A DNA stretch of 64,000 nt from Actinokineospora xionganensis (GCF_014323725.1 NZ_JABVED010000005.1:184044-248043); one strand, 5' to 3'; shown: positions 1-10,823, counted from the stretch's first letter. Notes: generated from the sequence alone by a model not told the origin. Program-made: numbers and translations.

Positions 1-990
1 GGCTACGGCGTCTTCGCCGACCTGCTCGGCTGCGAGCCCGACGAGATCGCCTTCACCGACAGCTCCACCCGCTCCTACCTCGCCGCGTTCGACGCGCTGC
101 CGCTCGAACCGGGCGACCGGCTGCTCGCCACCGAGGCCGAATACGGCGGCAACGCGATCCCGCTGCTGCGTCGGGCCCAGCTCGCCGGGGCCACCGTCGA
201 GCCGATCCCGTCCACGGCCGACGGCGAGGTCGATGTCGCCGCGCTGCGAGGGATGCTCGACGAGCGGGTCAAGTTCGTCTCGCTGGTGCACGTGCCGACC
301 AACAACGGGCTGGTCAACCCGGTCGAAGCGGTCGTCGAGGCGGCGCACGAGGTGGGCGCGCTGGTGGCCCTTGACGCCTGCCAGTCGATCGGCCAGCTCC
401 CGCTGTCGCTGCGCGGCATGGGCGTTGACATCATCAGCGGATCCGGTCGCAAGTGGCTGCGCGGCCCGCGCGGAAATGGGGTGCTCGCCGTGAGTCGGGC
501 GGCCCGTGAGCGGCTGCGCCCCCGGCTGGTCGACCTGCACAGCGGGGAGTGGACGGGCGCCGCCGAATTCGAGCTGCGCGACGACGCCCGGGTCTTCGAG
601 CTGTGGGAGTGCGGCGTCGCGGAGCGCCTCGGCTTCATCTCCGCCGCCCGCTACGCCCTCGACCTGGGCGTCGACGCCATCGCCGCCGAGGTCGCCGACC
701 GGGCGGGCCGACTGCGTGCCGGGCTTGCCGAAATCCCCGGCGTCCAGCTTCGTGACCAGGGCAAACGCCAATGCGGCCTGGTCACTTTCACCGTCGAAGG
801 GATGGCCGCGGCCGAGGTTCGAGACAAGCTGCGCGGTCAGGACATCACCGTCACGGTCAGCGGGCTGCCGTCCACCCGGTACGACATGACCCGGCGCGGT
901 CTCAGCGAGATCGTCCGGGCCTCGCCGCACTACTTCATCTCCCCGGACCAGATCGATACAGCAGTCGAGGCGGTCGCCGCCCTGCGGTGA
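1..990 (+). CDS. Class V aminotransferase (PLP-dependent), 5' partial
   Basis: The open frame runs in from the left edge, so the N-terminus is missing; 329 residues are visible. It reads as a fold-type I PLP enzyme of the class V / cysteine desulfurase-like group. An early acceptor segment contains EAEYGGNA, the cofactor aspartate lies in ALDACQSIGQ, and the Schiff-base lysine lies in SGSGRKWLRG near fragment residue 151. The C-terminus carries RASPHYFISPDQID, typical of the family. The substrate cannot be told from sequence; desulfurase, selenocysteine lyase-like and amino-acid aminotransferase roles are all possible. It ends 71 bases before hisD and reads in the same direction, but nothing ties it to histidine synthesis. 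Confidence 0.85.
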   Translation, partial: GYGVFADLLGCEPDEIAFTDSSTRSYLAAFDALPLEPGDRLLATEAEYGGNAIPLLRRAQLAGATVEPIPSTADGEVDVAALRGMLDERVKFVSLVHVPTNNGLVNPVEAVVEAAHEVGALVALDACQSIGQLPLSLRGMGVDIISGSGRKWLRGPRGNGVLAVSRAARERLRPRLVDLHSGEWTGAAEFELRDDARVFELWECGVAERLGFISAARYALDLGVDAIAAEVADRAGRLRAGLAEIPGVQLRDQGKRQCGLVTFTVEGMAAAEVRDKLRGQDITVTVSGLPSTRYDMTRRGLSEIVRASPHYFISPDQIDTAVEAVAALR

Positions 991-1061
991 CGGACGCGAC
1001 GGTCACCCGGGGAGGGCGACGCCTTACTCTTGAGGGGTCCCAGCGCTGATGGAAGGACCCC

Positions 1062-4074
<3,013 letters not shown>

Positions 4075-4094
4075 GCAGTCGGGAGACTGAGTTG

Positions 4095-4256
4095 GTGTCG
4101 AAGGACCTCGTCGTCATCGGCCTGATCGCGTTGGCGGGAATCCTCATCGGAGGCGTCTACACGACGTGGAAGACAGCGAAGGGAATGGCGATTCTGCTGT
4201 CCCTCTTCGCCCTGATGGCAGGTGGCGGCGCCTTGGCCTGGCACCTCTCCTCATGA
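4095..4256 (+). CDS. Small membrane protein, 53 aa
   Basis: A short frame 20 bases after hisB, starting at GTG (an in-frame TTG lies one codon upstream). It encodes 53 residues with two hydrophobic segments, about residues 5-21 (VVIGLIALAGILIGGVY) and 30-49, joined by a short basic turn (TTWKTAKG). Its stop overlaps the next start as ATGA, so the two are probably cotranslated, and both may ride on the hisDCB transcript. I do not recognise the family. The overlap and clean membrane pattern favour a real gene. Confidence 0.6.
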   Translation: MSKDLVVIGLIALAGILIGGVYTTWKTAKGMAILLSLFALMAGGGALAWHLSS

Positions 4257-4900
4257 GACGGACGGCAGTCTGGGTCCGCGACGATCTCGAAGAGGTGAGG
4301 ACCCGCCTGCTCGACCGGTCAGGCAGGCGGCGGTTGCTGGTGCCCACGCCCAATGGGACGTTCGTCGTCGGGCCGAACCCGGTGACCGAGCGCACGATCA
4401 AGGACACGCGCGCGGTGCTCAGCGGCGGGATCGGTCTGATGTGGACCGATACAGGGATCGTGGTCGAGCATGCGGATTACCTCGACGCGGACCCCGCACT
4501 GCCTGCTGTCGAACTGTTCCAGCGGGAGGGCCTGCCCGCCGAGGCCGAACTCATCCGCTGGCTCGACCAGGGCGGCGCCGACACCACGGTACCCACCCAT
4601 CCGCGGCCGTGGTGGGAGAAGCTGTTCGGCGAGCGAGTCACCGACCGGCGCTGGTACCGGCGTTCCCGTGGTGCGTTCGAAGTGGGCATACGGGTGCTGA
4701 CACTGCCCTTCACCGTAGCCGCGCTGGTGTACTTTGATCTCGAAGCCTTGCCGCTGCTTCTCCAATGGTGCCTTATCTTGATGGTGCCGGTGGCAGCCAT
4801 CGACCTGGTGGCCGTGATTTCCGCCGCATCCAGGTGGCGTCAGCAGTTCCCGGTGCTTGATCCCCTGGGGCTGCGCTCGGAGGTTCAGGCTCCTCGGTAG
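4253..4900 (+). CDS. Conserved-looking membrane protein of unknown function
   Basis: Encodes 215 residues from the ATG that overlaps the upstream 53-residue gene (ATGA); the frame stays open further upstream, but coupling favours this start. The first 125 residues are soluble, with FVVGPNPVTERTIKDTR and a tryptophan-rich HPRPWWEKLFGE. Two hydrophobic segments follow at about 145-160 and 163-183 (LLLQWCLILMVPVAAIDLV), then a basic tail. No domain was recognised. The pair with the small membrane gene suggests a two-part membrane complex, which is inference. The 3' end overlaps the convergent NlpC-like gene by 16 bases. Confidence 0.65.
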   Translation: MRRTAVWVRDDLEEVRTRLLDRSGRRRLLVPTPNGTFVVGPNPVTERTIKDTRAVLSGGIGLMWTDTGIVVEHADYLDADPALPAVELFQREGLPAEAELIRWLDQGGADTTVPTHPRPWWEKLFGERVTDRRWYRRSRGAFEVGIRVLTLPFTVAALVYFDLEALPLLLQWCLILMVPVAAIDLVAVISAASRWRQQFPVLDPLGLRSEVQAPR

Positions 4901-5418
4901 CGGACCGGCATGTAGGCGAGTTCGTCCGGCCCGCCCCACCGGTACTCCTGGTGCTTGACCGGTGTCTCGCCGAAGTCGTAGGCGAGGTAGCTGCTGTAGT
5001 CCCGGCTGGTCCAGCGTTCGAAGAGCCGCACATGCTTCCCCGATGCCACCAGCGCGTCCCCCGTGCGCAGATCCTCACGCCGGATCGGGTCGGTGATGTC
5101 GCCGAGGTCGCGGCCGCCGCCAGGGCGGGGAGTGGCGTAGCTGACCGACAGGCCCCAGGTCATCGAAACGAAACCGGAGCAATCGGTCCGGTAGTACGGC
5201 TGGTGGCAGCCGCCCAGCATGCCGTCCCAGTCAGTGGGGGAGTACCCGCCGTCGACGGTGAAGCAGTGGTCCTGCGAGTACGTCGGCCCGGCCTGGAACC
5301 AGACTTCCGCCCGAGCCATCGCGCGGTCGCCGAACTGGGCAAGATCCCTGGCCTCGGCGAGCGCGCTGTCGCCAGTCGTGAACAGGGCCGCGATCAGGAC
5401 TAATCGGGGCAGCGACAT
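4885..5418 (-). CDS. Secreted NlpC/P60-like hydrolase
   Basis: Encodes 177 residues with a signal peptide (SLPRLVLIAALFTTGDSALA) and a single small papain-like domain. The probable nucleophile is the Cys in YRTDCSGFVSMTWGL, matching the DCSGF motif of NlpC/P60 peptidases. The following GKHVRLFERW would supply the His. Such enzymes cut peptidoglycan stem peptides outside the membrane, though a tryptophan-rich insert before the Cys makes the substrate uncertain. The ATG at 5418 shares one base with the soxR stop (TGATG); a TTG one codon earlier is an alternative. The pairing with soxR is unusual. Confidence 0.7.
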   Translation of the reverse strand: MSLPRLVLIAALFTTGDSALAEARDLAQFGDRAMARAEVWFQAGPTYSQDHCFTVDGGYSPTDWDGMLGGCHQPYYRTDCSGFVSMTWGLSVSYATPRPGGGRDLGDITDPIRREDLRTGDALVASGKHVRLFERWTSRDYSSYLAYDFGETPVKHQEYRWGGPDELAYMPVRYRGA

Positions 5419-5879
5419 CAAATCCCGCCCTCGGTCGCCGCCTTCAGCCGAGGCGCGCCGGGACCGAGCTTCGCCAAGTCGTCGTCACTGTTGATCAGCC
5501 CGCACGACTTGAGGGACAGGCAGCCGCATCCGATGCAGGACGTCAGGTTGTCCCGCAGCCGCTGTAAAGCGTCGATGCGCGCCTCGATCTCGCCGCGCCA
5601 GGACTTGGACAGCCTGCTCCAGTCCACCTTCGTCGGCGTCCGCCGCTGCGGCAGCAGGTCAAGCGCGTCGTGGATCTCCTCCAGCGACAGCCCGACCCGC
5701 TGGGCGGTCCGGATGAACGCCAACCGCCGCAGGACCGCCCGCGCGTACCGCCGCTGGTTGCCCGCGGTGCGTTCGGAGGTGATCAATCCGCGCTCCTCGT
5801 AGAAGCGTAGGGCCGTGTGGGGAACACCGCTGCGATCGGCGACCTCGCCGATGGTCAACATCTCTGGAAGCTTGGACAC
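5418..5879 (-). CDS. soxR: SoxR-type MerR redox regulator
   Basis: A 153-residue MerR-family activator. The N-terminal winged helix begins LTIGEVADRSGVPHTALRFY, followed by the dimerisation helix. The C-terminal CIGCGCLSLKSC has the four cysteines spaced as in SoxR, where they hold a [2Fe-2S] cluster oxidised by redox-active compounds. In actinomycetes SoxR usually responds to pigments or quinones rather than superoxide as such. The downstream secreted hydrolase gene shares one base with it and may be cotranscribed. No SoxR operator was located by eye. Confidence 0.93.
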   Translation of the reverse strand: MSKLPEMLTIGEVADRSGVPHTALRFYEERGLITSERTAGNQRRYARAVLRRLAFIRTAQRVGLSLEEIHDALDLLPQRRTPTKVDWSRLSKSWRGEIEARIDALQRLRDNLTSCIGCGCLSLKSCGLINSDDDLAKLGPGAPRLKAATEGGI

Positions 5880-5933
5880 CCCCGAGAGCCTACCCGTGAC
5901 CTCCAGATAGGTCGAAGTACGGATACCCGCTGT

Positions 5934-6347
5934 TCAGGACGGCGTGAAGGGATCCAGCAGCCGCACACCCGTCGAGGCTACGTCCACCCCGTTGCGGGTC
6001 ACGAGGGTCCATCCGTGGACCATGGCCGTCGCCACCAGGAGGCCGTCGACGACCGGCAATCGATGAGCATTGAGGTGGCCCCATTGGTCAGCCACCTCCG
6101 CCGTGACGGGCACGATCCGCTCGGCATGGACCGTGACCAACTGGGTCAGCCACTGCTCGAAGACCGTGGCCTGAGCGCGGTCTCGACGCACCAAACGTTC
6201 AATGCCCTGCCCGATCTCGCCGATCACGAGCACGCTCAGAAACAGGTCACTCGCGGGCGCGGCGTCGAACCATGCGGCTACACCTGAGTTCGGGGTTTTC
6301 TTGCCGATCTCCGACACGATATTCGTGTCGAGAAGAAACTCACTCAT
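5934..6347 (-). CDS. vapC: VapC-family PIN-domain toxin
   Basis: Encodes 137 residues, a complete PIN domain. Acidic metal-site residues are placed as in VapC/FitB: Asp in FLLDTNIVSEI, Glu in LVIGEIGQGI, and Asp in LPVVDGLLVATA, followed by LVTRNGVDV. These enzymes are Mg-dependent ribonucleases that cut tRNA or other structured RNA and block translation until neutralised by the partner antitoxin. The start overlaps the upstream antitoxin stop by eight bases, a normal toxin-antitoxin layout. The actual RNA target cannot be read from sequence. Confidence 0.9.
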   Translation of the reverse strand: MSEFLLDTNIVSEIGKKTPNSGVAAWFDAAPASDLFLSVLVIGEIGQGIERLVRRDRAQATVFEQWLTQLVTVHAERIVPVTAEVADQWGHLNAHRLPVVDGLLVATAMVHGWTLVTRNGVDVASTGVRLLDPFTPS

Positions 6348-6603
6348 CCTCGCTCAGATCGATGGTTCGCGCAGGCGTACGGGATCGCGTGATCCCCAGT
6401 TCTTCGAGATCAGGGCCGGAGCGCAGGAGTTGCTTGAAATCTTCGTCGCCACCTCCGCGAAGCCTTCGGTACTCGCCGATGTCGATGACTACGGCGACTT
6501 CCGCGCCATGCCGTGTGACGAACTGCGGACCATCGGTCTCGACGGACCGGATCAGCTCGCTGAAGCGTTGCTTGGCTTCCTGTAACTGCCAGTGTCCGGA
6601 CAT
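6340..6603 (-). CDS. Phd/YefM-type antitoxin
   Basis: An 87-residue antitoxin for the downstream PIN toxin. The N-terminal half, WQLQEAKQRFSELIRSV to GPQFVTRHGAEVAVVI, is the Phd/YefM DNA-binding dimer fold. The C-terminus is polar and acidic (ITRSRTPARTIDLSEDE) and would wrap the toxin. The ATG at 6603 has GAGGTGG five bases upstream, so it is preferred over the in-frame GTG at 6612. The complex normally represses its own promoter, and a perfect 24-bp palindrome lies just upstream (6617-6640). Confidence 0.88.
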   Translation of the reverse strand: MSGHWQLQEAKQRFSELIRSVETDGPQFVTRHGAEVAVVIDIGEYRRLRGGGDEDFKQLLRSGPDLEELGITRSRTPARTIDLSEDE

Positions 6604-6616
6604 GGCGACCACCTCG

Positions 6617-6640
6617 CTAGCTCTGTCTAGACAGAGCTAG
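6617..6640. promoter_or_regulatory. 24-bp perfect palindrome, probable antitoxin operator
   Basis: Two 12-base halves, CTAGCTCTGTCT and AGACAGAGCTAG, form an uninterrupted perfect palindrome ending 14 bases before the antitoxin ATG on the minus strand. Phd/YefM antitoxins bind palindromes in their own promoter, so an autoregulatory operator is the simplest reading. The same bases include the kptA stop codon, so it might also act as a terminator hairpin for kptA, although no T-run follows. Confidence 0.7.
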
Positions 6641-7179
6641 ATGATTCCTGCGGCCCTGTCACCCGGCTCCTCCAAGTACACGGCCGGAACGTGGTCGGTC
6701 AGCCAGACGCCATTGGCGCTGACGTAGAAGACGTGGCCGTCGGCCGCCATCCCGGCCGCGTCGATCACCAGGACCAGCGGCTTCCCTCGCCGCGCCCCGA
6801 CCGCCACGGCGGTCTCGCGGGTGGCCGACAGGTGCACGTGATGCCGGTTCATCGGCCGCAACCCGTCCGCCTTGATCGACGGCAACGCCGCCGCGACAGT
6901 CCCGTGGTAGAGCACGTGTGGCGGCGTGGCGGGCAGCAGGCCCAGGTCGACGGGGACGCTGTGGCCCTGGTTGGCCCGGATCCGGGTGCCGGTCTCGTCG
7001 TAGGTGAAGCGCTGTTTGTTGTTCTCGGCCACGACGACGTCGAGGGTTTCGCGGTCGACGCGCAGGGCGGCGAGGACCGCGGACACGTCGGTCCAGCCGG
7101 CGGCGTCGAGCGTGAGGCCGAGGTGGTCGGGGTCGTGGCGCAGCGCCTTCGATAGGCGCTTGGAAAGTCTGATGTCCAT
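6637..7179 (-). CDS. kptA: RNA 2'-phosphotransferase (Tpt1/KptA family)
   Basis: A 180-residue enzyme that transfers the 2'-phosphate of a spliced or repaired RNA junction to NAD, giving 2'-OH RNA and ADP-ribose 1'',2''-cyclic phosphate. The N-terminal winged-helix part has LSKALRHDPDHLGL with the conserved Arg-His. The C-terminal ADP-ribosyltransferase-like part has NQGHSVPVDL, VLYHGT and MNRHHVHLS. Bacterial substrates are poorly known; it may act on damaged or ligated tRNA or remove caps. The stop codon lies inside the palindrome controlling the toxin-antitoxin pair. It is divergent from the transketolase genes with an 84-base gap. Confidence 0.93.
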   Translation of the reverse strand: MDIRLSKRLSKALRHDPDHLGLTLDAAGWTDVSAVLAALRVDRETLDVVVAENNKQRFTYDETGTRIRANQGHSVPVDLGLLPATPPHVLYHGTVAAALPSIKADGLRPMNRHHVHLSATRETAVAVGARRGKPLVLVIDAAGMAADGHVFYVSANGVWLTDHVPAVYLEEPGDRAAGII

Positions 7180-7263
7180 AACGAGTGCAGTGGATCACAG
7201 CGCCCACCCGGATCGCCACGAAGTTCTTGACCTCCAGCGAACTCGAAGTTGCACGGTAGAGCC

Positions 7264-7938
7264 ATGACATCCGACACGACGCACCTGGCGCCGCTGTTCG
7301 CCAGGATGACCGGCGACGAGAAGCACGAGTGGGCCGCGGCGTCGACGCTCGACGTGCTGTGGGTCCTCTATGACCGGGTGCTCGACGTGGCCCCCGACCG
7401 CGTCGACGACCCCGACCGGGACCGCTTCCTGCTGTCCAAAGGCCACGGCCCCATGGCCTTCTACGCCGTCCTCGCGGACAAGGGCTTCATCGATCCGTCC
7501 ATCTTGGACACCTGGACCGACTTCGGCTCGATCCTGGGCCAGCACCCCGACCGCACGCTCGTCCCCGGTGTCGAGATCGGCTCCGGCTCGCTGGGCCACG
7601 GCCTGCCGATCGCGGTCGGACAGGCGTTCGGACTACGGGCGCGCAACCGTGCGGCGCGGGTGTTCGTGCTCATCGGCGACGGGGAACTCGACGAGGGCAG
7701 CAACCACGAGGCCATCGCCGTCGCGGGCCGCCACGGCCTGGACCGCCTGACCACCATCGTGATCGACAACCACAGCGCCAACCACGGCTGGCCGGGCGGC
7801 ATCGCCGAGCGCTTCGCGGTGGAGAACTGGGCGACCGCGACGGTCGACGGCCGCGACCACGACGCCCTGCACGCCGCTCTCACCGCCGACCACCCCGGCA
7901 GGCCGCTCGTCGTGGTCGCCGACGTCCAGAAGGGCTGA
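7264..7938 (+). CDS. Transketolase, N-terminal (ThDP-binding) subunit
   Basis: Encodes 224 residues equal to the N-terminal third of a transketolase. It has SKGHGPMAFYAVLADKG, the ThDP-binding GDGELDEGSNHEA with its downstream IDNHSANHG, and GSLGHGLPIAVG. The enzyme moves two-carbon ketol units between sugar phosphates. This split form is common in actinomycetes and archaea, often outside central metabolism. The ATG at 7264 is chosen over an in-frame TTG upstream. Its partner starts three bases after the stop, so the two subunits are made together. Confidence 0.93.
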   Translation: MTSDTTHLAPLFARMTGDEKHEWAAASTLDVLWVLYDRVLDVAPDRVDDPDRDRFLLSKGHGPMAFYAVLADKGFIDPSILDTWTDFGSILGQHPDRTLVPGVEIGSGSLGHGLPIAVGQAFGLRARNRAARVFVLIGDGELDEGSNHEAIAVAGRHGLDRLTTIVIDNHSANHGWPGGIAERFAVENWATATVDGRDHDALHAALTADHPGRPLVVVADVQKG

Positions 7939-7941
7939 CCC

Positions 7942-8853
7942 ATGACCACCGTCGACCAGCACACCATGCGCGAGGCGTTCGCCGTGCACCTGAACGACGC
8001 GCTCGACCAGGACCCGCGCGTCGCCCTCGTGCTCGCCGCCATTTCCCGCGACCTGTTCGACCGCGCCCTGCGCGACTACCCGGACCGCGTGGTCAACGTC
8101 GGGATTCGCGAGCAAGCCATGGTCGGGGTCGCAGGCGGCCTCGCGCTGACCGGCTTCCGGCCGGTCGTGCACACCTACGGCCCCTTCCTCGTCGAGCGCC
8201 CGTACGAGCAGATCAAGCTCGACCTCGGCCACCAAGACGTCGGCGCCGTGCTCGTCAGCGTCGGGGCTTCCTACGACAACCCCGCCATGGGCCGCACCCA
8301 CCAGGCGCCCGCCGATGTCGCGCTGTTCGACACGCTGCCCGGCTGGACCGTGCACGTTCCCGGCCACCCCGACGAGGTCGGCCCGCTGCTCGCGGGCGCC
8401 ATCGCGGGCGAGGGCCGGGTCTACCTCCGCCTGTCCACCCGTTCCAACGCCCGCCCGCGGCCGGTGACCGGTGAGTTCGTCCCGGTGCGGCACGGCAGCC
8501 TCGGCACCGTCCTCGCCGTCGGCCCGACCCTCGACAACGTGCTCGCCGCCACCGAGGGCGTCGACGTATCGGTGCTCTACACCCCGACGATCCGGCCGTT
8601 CGACAGCGCGGGCCTGCGCGCCGCGGTCGACTCGACCGCGCCGAACGTGCTCGTCGTGGAGCCGTATCTCCAGGGGACTTCGGCCGCCCAGGTCGCCGAG
8701 GCGCTCGCCGACGTGCCGCACCGGCAGCGGTCGATCGGCGTGCGGCGCGACCTTGAGGTACACGCCTACGGGACGCCTGGGCAGCACGACGAGATCCACG
8801 GCCTGGACGCGGCCGGGATCGCGAAGACCCTGCGGGAGTTCCTGGCCTGGTGA
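7942..8853 (+). CDS. Transketolase, C-terminal (pyrimidine-binding) subunit
   Basis: Encodes 303 residues covering the pyrimidine-binding and C-terminal domains of transketolase. Visible motifs are RVVNVGIREQAMVGVAGGLA (with the catalytic Glu), GFRPVVHTYGPFLVERPYEQIK and VVEPYLQGTSAAQVAEAL. It would pair with the upstream subunit to form the active site at the interface. No sugar-biosynthesis or antibiotic genes lie nearby, so a second housekeeping-like transketolase or a role in an unlinked pathway are both open. It is convergent with a small membrane gene four bases after its stop. Confidence 0.92.
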   Translation: MTTVDQHTMREAFAVHLNDALDQDPRVALVLAAISRDLFDRALRDYPDRVVNVGIREQAMVGVAGGLALTGFRPVVHTYGPFLVERPYEQIKLDLGHQDVGAVLVSVGASYDNPAMGRTHQAPADVALFDTLPGWTVHVPGHPDEVGPLLAGAIAGEGRVYLRLSTRSNARPRPVTGEFVPVRHGSLGTVLAVGPTLDNVLAATEGVDVSVLYTPTIRPFDSAGLRAAVDSTAPNVLVVEPYLQGTSAAQVAEALADVPHRQRSIGVRRDLEVHAYGTPGQHDEIHGLDAAGIAKTLREFLAW

Positions 8854-8857
8854 GGTC

Positions 8858-9088
8858 TCAGACGTGCGCGGCCCGTGTGGTGGCGGGCGCGCGGCGGGGT
8901 CGGGGCACCTCGACGACCCGGGGGGCCGGTCGCGGCATGATCAGCGCCGCGGCGACGCCGATCCAGACGACGGCGAGCACGGCGGGCCACGCCACCGACT
9001 CCGACATCGCCAGGTAGGCGTCCACGACCGCGGCCACGAACAAGATGACAGCCAAACCCCAGCGCACCAACCGGGTCTTGGTGGTCAT
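8858..9088 (-). CDS. Small membrane protein, 76 aa
   Basis: Encodes 76 residues with two membrane segments, roughly 9-27 (WGLAVILFVAAVVDAYLAM) and 33-50, then a proline/arginine-rich cytoplasmic tail. An AGGAGG-like site precedes the ATG. It is divergent from hisH, and the 124-base gap between them holds AT-rich promoter-like sequence. No family was recognised. Confidence 0.65.
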   Translation of the reverse strand: MTTKTRLVRWGLAVILFVAAVVDAYLAMSESVAWPAVLAVVWIGVAAALIMPRPAPRVVEVPRPRRAPATTRAAHV

Positions 9089-9199
9089 GCCGGCCTCCTT
9101 GTGCTTCGGCTCCGACCTGGCCGTGACCAGCTAATTACCCACTTTCGAGTGAATTCACACCCGAGTTTGGTCACGGTTAGGTCACGTCGATCCAGCGAC

Positions 9200-9205
9200 T
9201 AGGCT
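9200..9205 (+). promoter_or_regulatory. Putative -10 box of hisH (leaderless)
   Basis: TAGGCT ends seven bases before the hisH GTG. This TAnnnT placement is what actinobacterial leaderless transcripts show, with transcription starting at the start codon; no Shine-Dalgarno sequence is present. Confidence 0.55.
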
Positions 9206-9212
9206 GAACGAC

Positions 9213-9848
9213 GTGGCACGAGTCGTCGTACTTGATTACGGATCCGGAAACCTTCGCTCCGCTGAGCGAGCCCTGCGCCGCGTCGGCGCCGAGGTCGAGG
9301 TGACCGGTGACTTCCAGGCCGCCGTCGAGTGCGACGCGCTGGTCGTCCCCGGTGTCGGCGCCTACGCCGCCTGCATGGAGGGCCTGCGCGCCATCCGCGG
9401 CGACCGGATCATCGGCCGCAGGCTCGCGGGCGGACGTCCGGTGCTGGGCATCTGCGTCGGCATGCAGATCCTCTTCGAGCGCGGCATCGAGCACGGGGTG
9501 GAGACCGAGGGCTGCGCCGAGTGGCCCGGCGTCGTCGATCGCCTCGACGCCCCGATCGTGCCGCACATGGGCTGGAACACCGTGCGCGCGCCGGAGAAGT
9601 CGGTCCTGTTCGGCGGGATGGACCCGGGCACCCGGTTCTACTTCGTGCACTCCTACGCGGCGCGCACCTGGGACCTGCGCCCCGAGCCGCCGATGATCCC
9701 GCCGCTGGTCACCTGGGCGAACCACGGCGGCGACTTCGTGGCGGCGGCCGAGAACGGGCCGCTCTCGGCCACCCAGTTCCACCCCGAGAAGTCCGGCGAC
9801 GCGGGCGCGCAGCTGCTCGAGAACTGGCTCAAGGACGTCACCGGATGA
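9213..9848 (+). CDS. hisH: Imidazole glycerol phosphate synthase, glutaminase subunit
   Basis: A class I glutamine amidotransferase of 211 residues that feeds ammonia through HisF to make IGP and AICAR. The nucleophile elbow [13 protein letters not shown] supplies Cys, and TQFHPEKSG supplies the His-Glu pair. DYGSGNLRS at the N-terminus and PHMGWNTV are typical of HisH. The GTG start has no Shine-Dalgarno sequence but sits seven bases after TAGGCT. Its partner hisF is 8 kb away in this window. Confidence 0.96.
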   Translation: MARVVVLDYGSGNLRSAERALRRVGAEVEVTGDFQAAVECDALVVPGVGAYAACMEGLRAIRGDRIIGRRLAGGRPVLGICVGMQILFERGIEHGVETEGCAEWPGVVDRLDAPIVPHMGWNTVRAPEKSVLFGGMDPGTRFYFVHSYAARTWDLRPEPPMIPPLVTWANHGGDFVAAAENGPLSATQFHPEKSGDAGAQLLENWLKDVTG

Positions 9849-10078
9849 CCGCCCCGCGCAAGCGGCGCACCACGCCCGCCAGCAGGCGTCGGTCGACTAC
9901 GGCGCGCAGGCGCAGGCGGTCGACCGCGACGACGCTCGGCGGAGCGGTCGGCGCGGCCCTCGCGGGGGTGCTGACCGCGCTGGTCGGCACCCTGCCGCTG
10001 TGGGTGTGGGCACTGCTCCTGGTGGTCGGCCTCGGCGTGGGCTACCTCATGCACCGCCGCGCGCACCCGGCCACATAG
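9845..10078 (+). CDS. Small basic membrane protein between hisH and priA
   Basis: Encodes 77 residues. The first 30 are strongly basic ([13 protein letters not shown]), followed by two hydrophobic stretches ([18 protein letters not shown] and [18 protein letters not shown]). The ATG overlaps the hisH stop as ATGA, so it is translationally coupled. A small membrane gene between hisH and hisA recurs in related actinomycetes, to my recollection, but no function is known. The stop codon TAG lies inside the putative -10 box of priA. Confidence 0.7.
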   Translation: MTAPRKRRTTPASRRRSTTARRRRRSTATTLGGAVGAALAGVLTALVGTLPLWVWALLLVVGLGVGYLMHRRAHPAT

Positions 10079-10081
10079 GCT
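10076..10081 (+). promoter_or_regulatory. Putative -10 box of priA (leaderless)
   Basis: TAGGCT ends six bases before the priA GTG and contains the stop codon of the upstream gene. It has the same sequence and nearly the same spacing as the boxes before hisH and hisF. Confidence 0.5.
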
Positions 10082-10087
10082 GCTCCG

Positions 10088-10819
10088 GTGAGCTTCTACT
10101 TGCTACCCGCCGTCGACGTGGCCTACGGCCAGGCCGTCCGACTCGTCCAGGGTGCCGCGGGCACCGAGACCGACTACGGCTCGCCGCTGGACGCCGCCCT
10201 CGCGTGGCAGACCGACGGCGCCGAGTGGGTCCATCTGGTCGACCTCGACGCCGCGTTCGGCCGAGGCAGCAACCGCGACCTCATCGCCGAGGTCGTCGGC
10301 ACCCTCGACGTGAAGGTAGAGCTGTCGGGCGGCATCCGCGACGACGCGTCCCTGGCCGCCGCCCTGGCGACCGGCTGCGCCCGGGTCAACCTGGGCACCG
10401 CGGCGCTGGAAGACCCCACCTGGTGCGCCAAGGCCATCGCCGAGCACGGCGAGAAGGTCGCGGTCGGCCTGGACGTGCGCATCACCGACGGCGTCCACCG
10501 GGTCGCGGCCCGGGGCTGGACCACCGACGGCGGCGAGCTGTGGGACGTCCTGGAGCGCCTGGACAAGGACGGCTGCTCGCGTTACGTGGTGACCGACGTG
10601 AGCAAGGACGGCACCCTCGAAGGCCCGAACCTGAAGCTGCTCAGCGACGTCTGCGCCCGCACCGACGCCCCGGTGATCGCCTCCGGTGGCGTGTCCAGTG
10701 TGGACGACCTGATCGCGCTGGCCGCCCTGGCGGAGATCGGCGTCGAAGGGGCGATCGTCGGGAAAGCCTTGTACAACGGCAACTTCACGCTCCCGCAGGC
10801 GCTGTCAGCGCTGCGCTGA
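10088..10819 (+). CDS. priA: Bifunctional phosphoribosyl isomerase A (HisA/TrpF)
   Basis: A TIM-barrel isomerase of 243 residues. It opens the Amadori product ProFAR to PRFAR in histidine synthesis. In actinobacteria without trpF it also isomerises phosphoribosyl anthranilate in tryptophan synthesis. The N-terminal catalytic Asp is in [18 protein letters not shown], and the second is in [15 protein letters not shown]. Phosphate loops are in ELSGGIRDD and IASGGVSS. No trpF is present in the trp cluster here, which fits the bifunctional PriA. The GTG start follows TAGGCT by six bases. Confidence 0.94.
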   Translation: MSFYLLPAVDVAYGQAVRLVQGAAGTETDYGSPLDAALAWQTDGAEWVHLVDLDAAFGRGSNRDLIAEVVGTLDVKVELSGGIRDDASLAAALATGCARVNLGTAALEDPTWCAKAIAEHGEKVAVGLDVRITDGVHRVAARGWTTDGGELWDVLERLDKDGCSRYVVTDVSKDGTLEGPNLKLLSDVCARTDAPVIASGGVSSVDDLIALAALAEIGVEGAIVGKALYNGNFTLPQALSALR

Positions 10820-10823
10820 CGAG

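Noticed and set aside
9149..9158. GTGAATTCAC palindrome upstream of hisH
   Set aside because: Only ten bases and no supporting second site; kept out of the feature list as possibly chance.
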